64,000 bases of DNA from Streptomyces ochraceiscleroticus (GTDB lineage Bacteria; Actinomycetota; Actinomycetes; Streptomycetales; Streptomycetaceae), in the NCBI RefSeq assembly GCF_000720485.1, contig NZ_JOAX01000030.1, forward strand, positions 26,396-90,395. Reading direction: 5' to 3'. Position numbers and translations under genes: made by a program. Every line of letters starts with the position of its first letter. Position 1 is the first letter of the stretch. The notes beneath the pieces are model-generated. The model did not search any database, had not been told where the DNA came from, and saw only the letters and a list, made by a program, of their open reading frames with translations. Shown here piece after piece: positions 49,044 through 59,292 of this stretch.

Positions 49044-50104
49044 ACCCGGCCCGCCTTGCGCTCATTGGCCAGCAGCCACAGCAGATAGCCGCCGCCCAGG
49101 ACGCCGGTGACCACGCCGACCGGGATCTGGTCGGCGCCGAAGACCCGCTGCGAGGCGAGGTCGGCGAGCACCAGCAGGACCGCGCCCATCAGGGCCGAGG
49201 GCAGCAGGTTGGGGCCGGTGGCACGGGTGAGGCGGCGGGCGAGCTGCGGCGCGGTGAGCGCGACGAAGGCGATGGGCCCGGCGGCGGCGGTGGCGGACGC
49301 GGTCAGGACGACGGCGGCCAGCAGCGCGACGATGCGCACGCGGCCCGTACGGACGCCGAGCGCGGCGGCCGAGTCGTCGCCCATCTCCAGCATGGCCAGC
49401 GGCCGGCCGCAGAGCAGGATCACCGGTACCAGGACGACGCAGACCGCGGCCAGCGGCCACACCTGGTCCCAGTCGCGGCCGCTGAGCGAGCCGGTCATCC
49501 AGGTGGTGGCGCGGGTCGCCTCAACGATGTTCGCCTTGGTCATCAGGTACAGGACGATGGCGTAGAGCATGGCGGCGGCGCCGATGCCGACGAGGACGAA
49601 GCGGTAGCCGTGCACGCCGCGCTGCCAGGCGAGCAGGAAGATCGCGACGCCGGTGAGGACGCCGCCGACGACCGCGCCCGCCGCGATGGCGACGGTGGAG
49701 CCCTGCAGGTACACGATGACGAAGAGGGCGCCGACGGAGGAGCCCTGCGCGAAGCCGAGCACGTCGGGGCTGCCGAGCGGGTTACGGGTGACGGTCTGGA
49801 AGACCGCGCCGGCCAGCCCGAGGCAGACGCCGACCAGCAGCGCGACCAGGACCCGGGGCAGCCGCAGATCGTTGACGATCAGTTCCTGGCCCGGATTGCC
49901 GCCCCCGCTGAGGGTGGTGAGGACGTCGCCGAAGGACATCGGGAAGTCGCCGGTGCCGATGAGCAGGACGCCGGCCGCGAGCGCCACGAGGAGCAGCAGC
50001 AGGCCCGTCAGTACGGCCCTGGGGTGCAGCCGTACCGACAGCCCGCCGGCGGTGCGCAGGGCCTTCACGGCCGGGCGCGCGGAGGTCTTGGTGGGAGTGC
50101 TCAC
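49040..50104 (-). CDS. FecCD-family siderophore permease, second subunit
   Basis: 354-aa membrane protein with about ten TM segments. Family motifs are LRLPRVLVALLVGVCLGLAGAVFQTVTRNPLGSPDVLGF and, in the C-terminal part, AGPIAFVALTAPQLARRL (coupling region with GP-I-F-V). It pairs with the other permease as the import channel. GTG at 50104 overlaps the stop of the upstream permease as GTGA, so translation is coupled. Confidence 0.95.
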   Translation of the reverse strand: MSTPTKTSARPAVKALRTAGGLSVRLHPRAVLTGLLLLLVALAAGVLLIGTGDFPMSFGDVLTTLSGGGNPGQELIVNDLRLPRVLVALLVGVCLGLAGAVFQTVTRNPLGSPDVLGFAQGSSVGALFVIVYLQGSTVAIAAGAVVGGVLTGVAIFLLAWQRGVHGYRFVLVGIGAAAMLYAIVLYLMTKANIVEATRATTWMTGSLSGRDWDQVWPLAAVCVVLVPVILLCGRPLAMLEMGDDSAAALGVRTGRVRIVALLAAVVLTASATAAAGPIAFVALTAPQLARRLTRATGPNLLPSALMGAVLLVLADLASQRVFGADQIPVGVVTGVLGGGYLLWLLANERKAGRV

Positions 50105-51144
50105 AGCTGTGCCATCTTCCGTCGCCGTACGAGATGGATGAAGACCGGGCCGCCGATGACGGCCGTGACGATGCCGACCTGGAGCTCGCCGGGCCGGGCC
50201 GCGATCCGGCCGAGGATGTCGGCGCCGAGCAGCAGCACCGGCGAGAGGACCGCGGAGTACGGCAGGATCCAGCGCAGGTCGGGGCCGGTGAGGGCGCGTA
50301 CGGCGTGCGGGACCATCAGGCCGACGTAGACGATGGGTCCGCAGGCGGCGGTGGCGGCGCCGCACAGCAGGGTGACGGCGACCATCGCGAGGACTCGGGT
50401 GCGGGTGAGCCGGGCGCCGAGGGCGCGGGCCTGGTCGTCGCCGAGCGCGACGGCGTTCAGCGGCCGGGCGAGGAGCAGCGCGAGCAGCGTGCCGGCCGCG
50501 ATGAAGGGCGCGATCCTCTCGACGGTGGGCGCGGTGGCCGAAGCGAGCGAACCGACCGTCCAGAAGCGCATCTTGTCCAGGGACGCGGTGTTCATGAGGT
50601 TGACCGCGTTGAGGTAGCCGGTGAGGGCCGCGGTGAGGGCGGTACCGGCGAGCGCGAGCCGGACGGGGGTCGCGTTGCGGGTGCCGCCGAGGAGGTACAC
50701 GGCGGCGGAGACGACGGCGGCGCCGATGAAGGCGAACCACACGTACGAGGTGAGGGAGGTGACGCCGAAGAAGGTGATGCCGGTGACGACGGCGGCCGAG
50801 GCACCCGCGTTGATGCCGAGGACGCCGGGGTCGGCGAGGGGGTTGCGGGTGAGCGCCTGCATGACGGCGCCGGCGAGGCCCAGGGCCGCGCCGGCGAGCA
50901 GGCCGAGCAGGGTGCGGGGCAGCCGGACGTCGCGGACGATCACGTCGGTGTCGGTACCGGAGTAGTGCATGACGCCGTGCCAGACGTCGGCCACCGGTAT
51001 CTGTTTCGAGCCGACGGCGATACCGAGGACGGTGATGACCGCGAGGATGCCGAGGGCGGCGAGGAGTCCCGCGGAGCGGGTGGCCTGCCGTCGTCGGGGC
51101 ACCACGGGCGCGGCGGCTGCTTCAGGGGGGCTGTCGACCAACAC
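50101..51144 (-). CDS. FecCD-family siderophore permease, first subunit
   Basis: 347-aa membrane protein. RDVRLPRTLLGLLAGAALGLAGAVMQALTRNPLADPGVLGI and CGPIVYVGLMVPHAVRAL are the family signatures. It heads the three-gene import unit. GTG at 51144 begins only 6 bp from an iron box (51150-51168), so the message must have a very short or no leader and iron-dependent repression would act directly at the start. Confidence 0.94.
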   Translation of the reverse strand: MLVDSPPEAAAAPVVPRRRQATRSAGLLAALGILAVITVLGIAVGSKQIPVADVWHGVMHYSGTDTDVIVRDVRLPRTLLGLLAGAALGLAGAVMQALTRNPLADPGVLGINAGASAAVVTGITFFGVTSLTSYVWFAFIGAAVVSAAVYLLGGTRNATPVRLALAGTALTAALTGYLNAVNLMNTASLDKMRFWTVGSLASATAPTVERIAPFIAAGTLLALLLARPLNAVALGDDQARALGARLTRTRVLAMVAVTLLCGAATAACGPIVYVGLMVPHAVRALTGPDLRWILPYSAVLSPVLLLGADILGRIAARPGELQVGIVTAVIGGPVFIHLVRRRKMAQL

Positions 51145-51149
51145 GCCGT

Positions 51150-51168
51150 TTAGGTTAGCCTAACCTCA
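51150..51168. promoter_or_regulatory. Iron box (DmdR1/IdeR-type) between divergent iron-uptake genes
   Basis: TTAGGTTAGCCTAACCTCA matches the 19-bp actinobacterial iron-box consensus, with a perfect 7-bp inverted core (AGGTTAG/CTAACCT). It lies between the permease and the receptor genes and would repress both when iron is sufficient. Confidence 0.92.
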
Positions 51169-51209
51169 CGTTGCCCACTCAGGCCCTCCCCAGAGAGAAG
51201 TGCGTCCCT

Positions 51210-52238
51210 ATGAGCATGTCCCCCAGACCTTCCCTGTCCCGACGCGGCCTGCTGGCGGCCGGCGGGGCCGTCGGCGTCGGCGCCCTGCTCGCCGCGTGCG
51301 GCAGCGAGAAGGGCTCGGGACCGGCCGGCAGTGAAGGCAAGGGCGGACCCTGGAGCTTCACCGACGACCGCAAGCAGAAGGTCTCCCTGAAGACTGTGCC
51401 ACAGCGCATCGTCGCCTTCACCGGCACCGCCGCCGCGCTGCACGACTTCGGCATCGACGACCAGATCGTCGGCGTCTTCGGCCCGACCAAGCTCAAGAAC
51501 GGCAAGCCCGACCCGCAGGCCGGCGACCTGGACATCTCCAAGGTCACCATCATCGGCAACGCCTACGGCCAGTTCAACGTCGAGAAGTACGCCGGGCTCG
51601 CCCCGGACCTGCTCGTGACGAACATGTACGAGCCGGGCGCGCTGTGGTTCGTCCCGGAGGAGAGCAAGGACAAGATCACCAAGCTCGCCAAGAGCGTCGC
51701 GATCACCTCCTCCCGCACCCCGATGGTGAAGATCATCGAGCGGTACGCCGAACTCGCCGAGTCCCTGGGCGCCGACCTGAAGGCCAAGAAGGTCACCGAC
51801 GCCAAGGCCCGCTTCGAGAAGGCCGCGGCCCGGCTGCGCAAGGCCGCCAAGTCCAACCCGGTCAAGGTGCTCGCCTGCTCCGGCAGCCCCGACCTCTTCT
51901 ACGCCTCCAACCCGGGCATCAACGCCGACCTGATGTACTTCAAGTCCCTCGGCGTGGACCTGATCGTCCCGGACAAGCTCGACAAGGGCGGCTACTTCGA
52001 GTCGCTGAGCTGGGAGAACGCCGACAAGTACAAGGCGGACGTGCTCCTGCTGGACAACCGCACCGCCACCCTCCAGCCCAAGGACCTGGCCGCCAAGCCC
52101 GCTTGGGCGAAGCTGCCCGCCGTCAAGGCGGACCAGATCGCTCCCTGGTCCAGCGAGCCCCGCTTCTCCTACGCGGGCGCAGCCCCGCTCGTCGAGGGCC
52201 TCGCCAAGGCCATCGAGGACGCCAAGAAGGTCAACTGA
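51210..52238 (+). CDS. Ferric-siderophore binding lipoprotein (DesE-like)
   Basis: 342-aa periplasmic-binding-type receptor anchored by lipid. The signal peptide has SRRGLLAAGGAVGVGALLAAC, with lipobox LAAC and Cys30. The FhuD/FepB-type fold includes LKTVPQRIVAFTGTAAALHDFGIDDQIVGVFG and LLVTNMYEPGALW. It is divergent from the permeases across the iron box and next to a siderophore-interacting reductase, as expected for ferrioxamine uptake; ligand is inferred from the des genes nearby. ATG at 51210 has GAGAGAAG upstream. Confidence 0.92.
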   Translation: MSMSPRPSLSRRGLLAAGGAVGVGALLAACGSEKGSGPAGSEGKGGPWSFTDDRKQKVSLKTVPQRIVAFTGTAAALHDFGIDDQIVGVFGPTKLKNGKPDPQAGDLDISKVTIIGNAYGQFNVEKYAGLAPDLLVTNMYEPGALWFVPEESKDKITKLAKSVAITSSRTPMVKIIERYAELAESLGADLKAKKVTDAKARFEKAAARLRKAAKSNPVKVLACSGSPDLFYASNPGINADLMYFKSLGVDLIVPDKLDKGGYFESLSWENADKYKADVLLLDNRTATLQPKDLAAKPAWAKLPAVKADQIAPWSSEPRFSYAGAAPLVEGLAKAIEDAKKVN

Positions 52239-52308
52239 CGCGCCGGGGGCCGGCCGCGCACCCCCGGCCGGCCCCCCGCAACTCCACCCAAGGGAGGTCT
52301 TCCCCCGC

Positions 52309-53178
52309 ATGACCACGACCGCCGCCCCCGCCACCGCCCCGTTCCGCTTCTTCGACCTGTACGTTGTGCGCACCCGCCGGCTCGGCCCCTCGATGGTCCG
52401 GATCACCTTCGGCGGCGCGCGCCTGGCGGAGCTGCTGACCGGCGGCCGTGACCAGCGGGTGAAACTCTTCTTCCCGCAGGCGCACCAGAGCGTTCCGGTC
52501 TTCGACGACCAGGGCGACGGCTGGTACGCGGCCTGGCGCGTGCAGGACCCGGCCGAGCGCAGCATTATGCGGACGTACACGGTCCGCGCGCAGCGCCAGG
52601 ACCCGGCGCCGGAACTGGACGTGGACTTCGCGCTGCACGGCGCGGAGGAGGGGACCTCGGGACCGGCCGGCCGGTGGGCGGCGAACGCCGTGCCCGGCGA
52701 CCGGGTCAGCGTGCTGGGTCCGGTGGTCGAGGACAACGGCGGCGTGGACTTCCGCCCGCCGCAGGGCACCGACTGGATCCTGCTGAGCGGCGACGAGACG
52801 GCCCTGCCGGCCATCGCCAACATCCTGGCCTGGCTGACGCCCGGCACCAAGGCCAAGGTGTGGATCGAGGTGGGCCACGCGGCGGACCGCCAGGAGCTGC
52901 CCTCCTTCGCCGACGCCGACATCACCTGGCTGGTGCGCGAGGAGTCCACGACCGACCGTACGGACCGCATGCTCGCCTCGGTGGCCGCCGCCGAGCTGCC
53001 CGAGGGCACGCCGTACGCCTGGATCGCGGGCGAGTCCGGCACCGTCAAGGCGCTCCGCCGGCACCTGGTCAAGGAGCGCGGCTTCGACCGCAGGGCCGTG
53101 AAATTCACCGGCTACTGGCGGCGCGGCGCGAGCGAGGAACAGCTCCTCGCCGAGCTGACGGCGGCCGCGCAGAAGTGA
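52309..53178 (+). CDS. Siderophore-interacting protein (ferric-siderophore reductase)
   Basis: 289-aa cytoplasmic FAD flavoprotein of the SIP family that reduces ferric siderophores to release iron. FAD-binding RTYTVRAQRQ, NADPH-domain LSGDETALPAIANILAWL (key GDETALPA) and C-terminal WIAGESGTVKALRRHL and YWRRGASEE. GGGAGG lies 11 nt before the ATG. It follows the receptor gene by 70 bp, likely one message. Confidence 0.93.
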   Translation: MTTTAAPATAPFRFFDLYVVRTRRLGPSMVRITFGGARLAELLTGGRDQRVKLFFPQAHQSVPVFDDQGDGWYAAWRVQDPAERSIMRTYTVRAQRQDPAPELDVDFALHGAEEGTSGPAGRWAANAVPGDRVSVLGPVVEDNGGVDFRPPQGTDWILLSGDETALPAIANILAWLTPGTKAKVWIEVGHAADRQELPSFADADITWLVREESTTDRTDRMLASVAAAELPEGTPYAWIAGESGTVKALRRHLVKERGFDRRAVKFTGYWRRGASEEQLLAELTAAAQK

Positions 53179-53184
53179 ATCGCC

Positions 53185-53215
53185 AGGGCCCGCCTGCATA
53201 GTGCAGGCGGGCCCT
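53185..53215. terminator. Bidirectional terminator after the siderophore-interacting protein
   Basis: A perfect 14-bp stem (53185-53198 with 53202-53215) and 3-nt loop lies between the converging SIP and HAD genes. Confidence 0.85.
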
Positions 53216-53250
53216 TGGTCTGTCCTCCACAGGGCTTCCGCCGGAAGCCC

Positions 53251-54276
53251 CTACAGCCCGAGGCGGGCCAGCGCCTTCTCCGCCCCGGCCGTGCACCGGC
53301 CGTCCCCGGCAGCCGTCCAGGCCGCCGCGCACAGTGCCCGCAGTCCGTCCAGAGGGGAGCCCTCGCCATCGAGTACGAGCATGTCCTCGGCCACCGAGGC
53401 GACCCAGCCGCCGCACCGGAAGCCGTCGTCGGCCGCCGTCACCTCCGGCTGCGGCCCGAGGATGCCGCGCAGGTCGGCGTCCACGTACGTGGGGCGGTGC
53501 TCGGGCGGCGCGGCCAGCAGCTCGGCGGCCGTGGTGACGCCGGTGAGCACCAGCAGCGAGTCCACCTCGCCGTTGAACGCGCCCTCGATGTCGGTGTCCA
53601 GCCGGTCGCCGACCACCAGCGGCCGCTTCGCCCCCGTGCGCAGCACGGTCTCGCGGTGCATCGGCGGCTGCGGCTTGCCCGCGACCTGCGGCGTGCCGCC
53701 GGTGGCGATCCGTACGACCTCCACCAGCGCGCCGTTGCCCGGTGCGATGCCGCGCTCCTTCGGGATCGTCAGGTCGGTGTTGGCGGCGAACCACGGCACG
53801 CCGCGGCCGACCGCGTAGGCCGCCTCCGCGAGCTGCTCCCAGTTCTGCTTGGGGTCGTAGCCCTGCACGACGGCGACGGGGTCGTCCTCGGCCGAGTCCA
53901 CCGGCACCAGGCCCCGCTCGCGCAGCGCGACCTTCAGGCCCTCCCCGCCGATCGCCAGCACCCTCGCTCCCTCGGGCACCTGACCGGCGATCAGCCGGGC
54001 GACCGCCTGCGCGGAGGTGACGACGTCGCCCGCCTCCGTCGGCAGGCCGTACCCGGAGAGCTGCGCGGCCACGGCGTCCGGGGTGCGCGCCGCGTTGTTC
54101 GTGACGTACGCCAGGTGCATCCCGCCGCCCCGCGCGACGGTCAGCGACTCCACCGCGTGCGGGACGGCGGACCCGCCCGCGTACACGACGCCGTCCAGGT
54201 CCAGCAGCGCCGTGTCGTACGCCTCGCTCAGCGTCCGGGCGCTGCCCTCCGGCCGCGTCCGCACCCGCTCGTCCAT
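53251..54276 (-). CDS. HAD-IIA family phosphatase (NagD/p-nitrophenyl phosphatase-like)
   Basis: 341-aa HAD hydrolase. Motif I DLDGVVYAGG (Asp26 nucleophile, Asp28), motif II LAYVTNNAARTPDAV and motif III/IV KPQPPMHRE and VVGDRLDTDIEGAFNGEVDSLLVLTG are complete. It would hydrolyse small phosphate esters; substrate unknown. ATG at 54276 has GGAG 9 nt upstream; an in-frame start at 54312 is weaker. It sits between the two iron-regulated modules. Confidence 0.9.
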   Translation of the reverse strand: MDERVRTRPEGSARTLSEAYDTALLDLDGVVYAGGSAVPHAVESLTVARGGGMHLAYVTNNAARTPDAVAAQLSGYGLPTEAGDVVTSAQAVARLIAGQVPEGARVLAIGGEGLKVALRERGLVPVDSAEDDPVAVVQGYDPKQNWEQLAEAAYAVGRGVPWFAANTDLTIPKERGIAPGNGALVEVVRIATGGTPQVAGKPQPPMHRETVLRTGAKRPLVVGDRLDTDIEGAFNGEVDSLLVLTGVTTAAELLAAPPEHRPTYVDADLRGILGPQPEVTAADDGFRCGGWVASVAEDMLVLDGEGSPLDGLRALCAAAWTAAGDGRCTAGAEKALARLGL

Positions 54277-54385
54277 GCCGTCCAGCTCCTTAACCATCCA
54301 TACCGCGCACAAACGGCCATTTCCCGCCGCATTGCGTTTCTCCCCCGATCATCCCTCACTGCCCCGACCGGCATAGCATTTGCCA

Positions 54386-55645
54386 ATGACCAGCACCGAC
54401 GGCCTGCGCCTGGACACCTTTCGCGGACTGCGTTACGCACCCCAGCGGGTGAGCAGTCTCACCGCGGTCACCTCGCCCCCGTACGACGTGGTGGTCCGGC
54501 CGGACGGCGTCCGGCACCTGGAGACCGCCGATCCGTACAACATCGTCCGGCTGATCCTGCCGCACGCCATCGACCCGGCGACCCGGCACCGCAAGGCCGC
54601 CGACACGCTCGCCCGCTGGCGTGCCGAGGGCGTCCTGACGCCCGATCCGCAGCCCGCGCTGTACGTGTACGAGCAGCGCAGGGGCGATGTGCTGCAGCGC
54701 GGCATCATCGGGGCGCTGGGGCTGGACGGGCCGGTGCTGCCGCACGAGGACGTGATCGCCGAGGTCGTCGAGGACCGGGCCGCGCTGATGCGTACCGCGG
54801 CCGCGAATTTCGAGCCGCTTTTGCTGTCGTACCGGGGCGAGGGGACGGCGAGCGGCGCCACCGCGGTGATCGAGCGCACCACGCAGCAGCCGCCGCTGCT
54901 GGCCACCACGACCGAGGACGGCTTCGCGCACCGGCTGTGGGCGGTGACCGATCCGGCCGAACTGGCGGCGGTGGACGCGGATCTCTCGGCCCGGCAGGCG
55001 CTGATCGCGGACGGGCATCACCGCTGGGCGACGTACCAGCGGCTCGCCGAGGAGCAGGGGGCCGGGGCCGGCTCGCCCTGGTCGCGCGGCCTGGTGCTAC
55101 TGGTCGACACCGCCCGCTACCCGCTGCGGGTGCGGGCCATCCACCGCGTGCTGCCGCATCTGCCGCTGGAGCGGGCGCTGGCGGAGCTGGACGGCGCCTT
55201 CCGCGTGCGCGAGGTGCCCGGGCCGCTGCCCGCGGCGCTGGAGGCGCTGGAGGCGGCGCAGGGCAGCGCCTTCCTGCTCGCCTCGGGCCCGGACTCCTTC
55301 CGGCTGCTGGACAGCCCCGATCCGGAGCTGCTGGCGCGGGCGATCCGCTCGGACCGGCCGGAGGCGTGGCGGCGGCTGGATGCCACCGTTCTGCACTCCG
55401 TTCTGCTGGACGAGGTGTGGCGGATTCCGGACCACCCGGACGGCATCCGGTACATCCACGACACGGACGCGGCGCTCGAGTGGGCCGCGAAGCACGGCGG
55501 TACGGCGGTCCTGATGCGCGCCGTCGACGAGGAGACGGTCCGTCAACTGGCGGCGCAGGGCGTGACGATGCCGCGCAAGTCCACCTCGTTCGGCCCGAAG
55601 CCGGCGACGGGACTGGTGCTGCGCACGCTCGACACGGACGACTGA
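54386..55645 (+). CDS. DUF1015 family protein
   Basis: 419-aa soluble protein of a conserved family with no established biochemical role. Conserved points are SPPYDVVVRPDG near the N-terminus, PYNIVRLILP, ALYVYEQRR, and a central IADGHHRWATYQRLA that resembles an ion- or phosphate-binding loop. ATG at 54386 has no ribosome site; TAGCAT at 54373-54378, 8 nt before the start, looks like a -10 hexamer, suggesting a leaderless message. Divergent from the HAD gene with a 109-bp gap. Confidence 0.85.
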   Translation: MTSTDGLRLDTFRGLRYAPQRVSSLTAVTSPPYDVVVRPDGVRHLETADPYNIVRLILPHAIDPATRHRKAADTLARWRAEGVLTPDPQPALYVYEQRRGDVLQRGIIGALGLDGPVLPHEDVIAEVVEDRAALMRTAAANFEPLLLSYRGEGTASGATAVIERTTQQPPLLATTTEDGFAHRLWAVTDPAELAAVDADLSARQALIADGHHRWATYQRLAEEQGAGAGSPWSRGLVLLVDTARYPLRVRAIHRVLPHLPLERALAELDGAFRVREVPGPLPAALEALEAAQGSAFLLASGPDSFRLLDSPDPELLARAIRSDRPEAWRRLDATVLHSVLLDEVWRIPDHPDGIRYIHDTDAALEWAAKHGGTAVLMRAVDEETVRQLAAQGVTMPRKSTSFGPKPATGLVLRTLDTDD

Positions 55646-55718
55646 GACACCGCCCCGGGCCTCCTGGAACACCCTTCACGTCCCTCCCTGGACACCCCTT
55701 GCCCACCTCGACATCAGG

Positions 55719-55737
55719 TTAGGTTAGGCTTACCTCA
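55719..55737 (+). promoter_or_regulatory. Iron box upstream of desA
   Basis: TTAGGTTAGGCTTACCTCA matches the 19-bp iron-box consensus with one core deviation. It lies 75 bp before desA and would place the desferrioxamine operon under DmdR1/IdeR-type repression. Confidence 0.92.
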
Positions 55738-55811
55738 CCAAGTCGACGGCTGGGGGCTTTCCCCAGCCGTCCCGCGCGGGCCGCGATGCCCGTACCAGGG
55801 AGGACACGTTC

Positions 55812-57362
55812 ATGACTTTCCTCGCGCCGACCGGCGAGGACCCGTCCCAGGCTCCTGCCCCCGCCCTCAACGGCAGCAAGGACCACCTGCTCAACGACGC
55901 CACCGTCCAGTACTACCGCGACGCGGTACGGGACGGAGTCGACCGGGTGGCAGCCAAACTCGCGGCGACGGACCGTCCCTTCACCGGCATGACCGCGGAC
56001 CGGCTCGCCCCCGCGGTGCGCGGAATCGACCTGGAGGCGCCGCTCGGGGACGCGGCAGCCGCCCTGGACGAGCTGGAGGACATCTACCTCCGCGACGCCG
56101 TCTACTTCCACCACCCGCGCTACCTCGCCCACCTCAACTGCCCGGTGGTCATCCCCGCGGTGGTCGGCGAGGCCGTCATGGCGGCCGTCAACTCCTCCCT
56201 GGACACCTGGGACCAGAGCGCCGGCGGCACCCTCATCGAGCAGCGCCTCATCGAATGGACCGCGGGCCGCATCGGCTTCGGCGACGACGCCGACGGCGTC
56301 TTCACCAGCGGTGGCACCCAGTCCAACCTCCAGGCCATGCTGCTCGCCCGCGACGAGGCCCGCCGCCTCGCCCGCGAAGCCCACCCGCACCTGGACGACA
56401 CCGAGATCCGCACCCGCCTGCGCATCCTCACCTCTCAGGTCAGCCACTTCAGCATCGAAAAGGCCGCCACCCTCCTCGGCCTCACCCCCGAGGCCGTCAT
56501 CGCGATACCCGTCGACGACGAGAAGCGGCTGCGCACCGACACCCTGGAGAAGGAGCTCACCCGGTGCGCCGAGGAGGGCCTCATCCCGATGGCCGTCGTC
56601 GCCACCGCCGGCACCACCGACTTCGGCTCCATCGACCCGCTCCCCGAGATCGCCGCGCTCTGCGCCCGCGAAGGCGTCTGGATGCACGTCGATGCGGCGT
56701 ACGGCTGCGGCCTGCTGGTATCGAAGCGCCGCGGCTACCTCGACGGCATCGAGAACGCCGACTCGGTCACCGTGGACTATCACAAGTCCTTCTTCCAGCC
56801 GGTCAGTTCCAGCGCCGTCCTCGTCCGCGACCGCACCACCCTGCGGCACGTCACGTACCACGCCGACTACCTCAACCCGGAGCGGATGGCGAAGAAGCGC
56901 ATCCCCAACCAGGTCGACAAGTCGCTCCAGACCACCCGCCGCTTCGACGCGCTCAAGCTCTGGATGACCCTGCGCATCATGGGCGCCGACCAGGTCGGCG
57001 AGCTCTTCGACGACGTCGTGGACCGCGCCGCCGACGGCTGGCGCCTCCTCGACACGGATGACCGCTTCGAGGTCGTCACCCGCCCCACGCTCTCCACCCT
57101 GGTCTTCCGTTACGTACCGGACCGGGACGCGGACCCCGAGACCGTCGACCGGATCAACCTCTACGCCCGCGAGGCGCTCGCCGCCTCCGGCGAGGCCGTC
57201 ATCGCCTCCACGGTCGTCGACGGCCGCCACTACCTCAAGTTCACCCTGCTCAACCCCGAGACCACCCTCGGCGACATCGCCGCGGTCCTCGATCTGATCG
57301 CCGAGCACGCCGGCGGACGCCTCCTCGAAGAGGCCACCCCGGAACTCACCAGCGCTCACTGA
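55812..57362 (+). CDS. desA: Lysine decarboxylase DesA (desferrioxamine biosynthesis)
   Basis: 516-aa PLP enzyme (group II decarboxylase fold) that converts lysine to cadaverine, the first step of desferrioxamine synthesis. [51 protein letters not shown] (phosphate binding), [24 protein letters not shown] and [14 protein letters not shown] with the predicted cofactor Lys325. The N-terminal 25 residues extend beyond the common length of about 480. First gene of desABCD, after an iron box. Confidence 0.96.
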   Translation: MTFLAPTGEDPSQAPAPALNGSKDHLLNDATVQYYRDAVRDGVDRVAAKLAATDRPFTGMTADRLAPAVRGIDLEAPLGDAAAALDELEDIYLRDAVYFHHPRYLAHLNCPVVIPAVVGEAVMAAVNSSLDTWDQSAGGTLIEQRLIEWTAGRIGFGDDADGVFTSGGTQSNLQAMLLARDEARRLAREAHPHLDDTEIRTRLRILTSQVSHFSIEKAATLLGLTPEAVIAIPVDDEKRLRTDTLEKELTRCAEEGLIPMAVVATAGTTDFGSIDPLPEIAALCAREGVWMHVDAAYGCGLLVSKRRGYLDGIENADSVTVDYHKSFFQPVSSSAVLVRDRTTLRHVTYHADYLNPERMAKKRIPNQVDKSLQTTRRFDALKLWMTLRIMGADQVGELFDDVVDRAADGWRLLDTDDRFEVVTRPTLSTLVFRYVPDRDADPETVDRINLYAREALAASGEAVIASTVVDGRHYLKFTLLNPETTLGDIAAVLDLIAEHAGGRLLEEATPELTSAH

Positions 57363-57382
57363 CCGCCCTCACCGGAGACCCC

Positions 57383-58705
57383 GTGCCTACCAACCCCCCG
57401 CACGCCGAGCCCGAACACGACTTCATCGCCATCGGCCTCGGACCGTTCAACCTCGGCCTGGCCTGCCTGACCGAACCCCTCGACGAGCTCGACGGCCTCT
57501 TCCTGGAGTCCAAGCCCGACTTCGAGTGGCACTCGGGGATGTTCCTCGAAGGCGCCCACCTCCAGACGCCGTTCATGGCCGACCTGGTCACCCTCGCCGA
57601 CCCCACCTCCGAGTACTCCTTCCTGAACTACCTGAAGGAATCGGGCCGGCTGTACTCCTTCTACATCCGCGAGAACTTCTATCCGCTGCGCGAGGAGTAC
57701 AACGACTACTGCCGCTGGGCCGCCGCCAAACTGAACAGCGTCCGCTTCGGCCACCGGGTCGACTCCGTCGAGTACGACGAGACGGACGAGCTGTACCTCG
57801 TCCACGGCACCGACCTGGCCACCGGCGAGCGGCGCACCCACCGCGGCCGCCGCCTCGTGCTCGGCACCGGCACCCCGCCCTACCTCCCCGACTCCTGCCG
57901 GGACCTGGGCGGCGACCTGATCCACAACTCGCGCTACCTGCCGAACAAGGAAGCGCTCCAGGCCAAGGACTCGATCACCCTGGTCGGCAGCGGCCAGAGC
58001 GCCGCGGAGATCTACTACGACCTGCTCTCCGAGATCGACGTCCACGGCTACAAGCTCAACTGGGTCACCCGCTCCCCGCGCTTCTTCCCGCTGGAGTACA
58101 CCAAGCTCACGCTGGAGATGACCTCCCCCGAGTACGTGGACTACTTCCACGCGCTCCCCGAGACCACCCGCTACCGCCTGGAATCCCAGCAGAAGGGCCT
58201 CTTCAAGGGCATCGACGGCGAGCTCATCGACGCGATCTTCGACCTGCTCTACCAGAAGAACCTCAAGGGCCCGGTCCAGACCCGGCTGTTCACCAACACC
58301 GCGCTGAACAACGCGTCGTACGACGAGACCACCGGCACCTACACGCTGGGCCTGCACCACGAGGAGCAGGAGAAGGACTTCGCCCTGGAGACCCAGGGCC
58401 TGATCCTCGCCACCGGCTACCGCTACACCACCCCGGACTTCCTGGCGCCGGTCAAGGACCGCATCCGCCTGGACGGCCACGGCCGCTTCGACGTCGCCCG
58501 CAACTACAGCGTCGACCACAGCGGCCAGGGCGTCTTCCTGCAGAACGCCGGCGTGCACACGCACAGCATCACCTCGCCCGACCTGGGCATGGGTCCCTAC
58601 CGCAACGCGTACATCATCGCGGAAATGCTGGGCCGACAGCCCTACGCCGTGGAGAAGACCATCGCGTTCCAGGAATTCGGAGCACCGGAAGGCATCGTCC
58701 GATGA
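57383..58705 (+). CDS. desB: Cadaverine N-monooxygenase DesB (IucD-like)
   Basis: 440-aa FAD/NADPH monooxygenase that hydroxylates cadaverine to N-hydroxycadaverine. FAD site [39 protein letters not shown] site [18 protein letters not shown] and C-terminal [16 protein letters not shown] at 57383, 20 bp after desA; its stop overlaps the desC start (ATGA). Confidence 0.96.
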   Translation: MPTNPPHAEPEHDFIAIGLGPFNLGLACLTEPLDELDGLFLESKPDFEWHSGMFLEGAHLQTPFMADLVTLADPTSEYSFLNYLKESGRLYSFYIRENFYPLREEYNDYCRWAAAKLNSVRFGHRVDSVEYDETDELYLVHGTDLATGERRTHRGRRLVLGTGTPPYLPDSCRDLGGDLIHNSRYLPNKEALQAKDSITLVGSGQSAAEIYYDLLSEIDVHGYKLNWVTRSPRFFPLEYTKLTLEMTSPEYVDYFHALPETTRYRLESQQKGLFKGIDGELIDAIFDLLYQKNLKGPVQTRLFTNTALNNASYDETTGTYTLGLHHEEQEKDFALETQGLILATGYRYTTPDFLAPVKDRIRLDGHGRFDVARNYSVDHSGQGVFLQNAGVHTHSITSPDLGMGPYRNAYIIAEMLGRQPYAVEKTIAFQEFGAPEGIVR

Positions 58706-59292
58706 GCGACAAGAACAGCGCACCTGAGATTCTCTTCAGCCGTACCGACCCCGCCCTCGGCGAGTTCGCCGTCCGCGCGCTCGACCCCCTCAAGGACTCC
58801 GAGCTGCTGCACTCCTGGGTCACCCACCCCAAGGCGTCCTTCTGGATGATGCAGGACGCCACGCTCCCCGACGTGGAGCGCGAGTACATGGGCATCGCCG
58901 CCGCCGAGCACCACGACGCCTACATCGGACTGCACAACGGCCGCCCCGCCTTCCTCATGGAGCGGTACGACCCGGCCCACGTCGAACTGGTCGGCCTCTA
59001 CGACCCCCAGCCCGGCGACGTCGGCATGCACTTCCTGACCGCTCCCAGCGACACCCCCGTACACGGCTTCACCCGAGCCGTCATCACCACCGTCATGGCG
59101 ATGCTCTTCGAGGACCCGGCCACCGCCCGCGTCGTCGTCGAGCCCGATGTCCACAACAAGGCCGTCCACGCCCTCAACGAAGCCGTCGGCTTCGAGATCG
59201 TCCGGCAGATCGCCAAGCCGGAGAAGGACGCCTACCTCAGCACCTGCACCCGCGAGCAGTACCTTGCGGCGATAGGAGTGACCACCCGATGA
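58702..59292 (+). CDS. desC: N-hydroxycadaverine acyltransferase DesC (IucB-like)
   Basis: 196-aa GNAT-fold acyltransferase that joins acetyl- or succinyl-CoA to N-hydroxycadaverine, giving the hydroxamate units. [32 protein letters not shown] near the N-terminus, [13 protein letters not shown] and [19 protein letters not shown] (family signature with N-x-KA). Overlaps both neighbours by 4 bp (ATGA at each end), showing tight coupling in the operon. Confidence 0.95.
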   Translation: MSDKNSAPEILFSRTDPALGEFAVRALDPLKDSELLHSWVTHPKASFWMMQDATLPDVEREYMGIAAAEHHDAYIGLHNGRPAFLMERYDPAHVELVGLYDPQPGDVGMHFLTAPSDTPVHGFTRAVITTVMAMLFEDPATARVVVEPDVHNKAVHALNEAVGFEIVRQIAKPEKDAYLSTCTREQYLAAIGVTTR

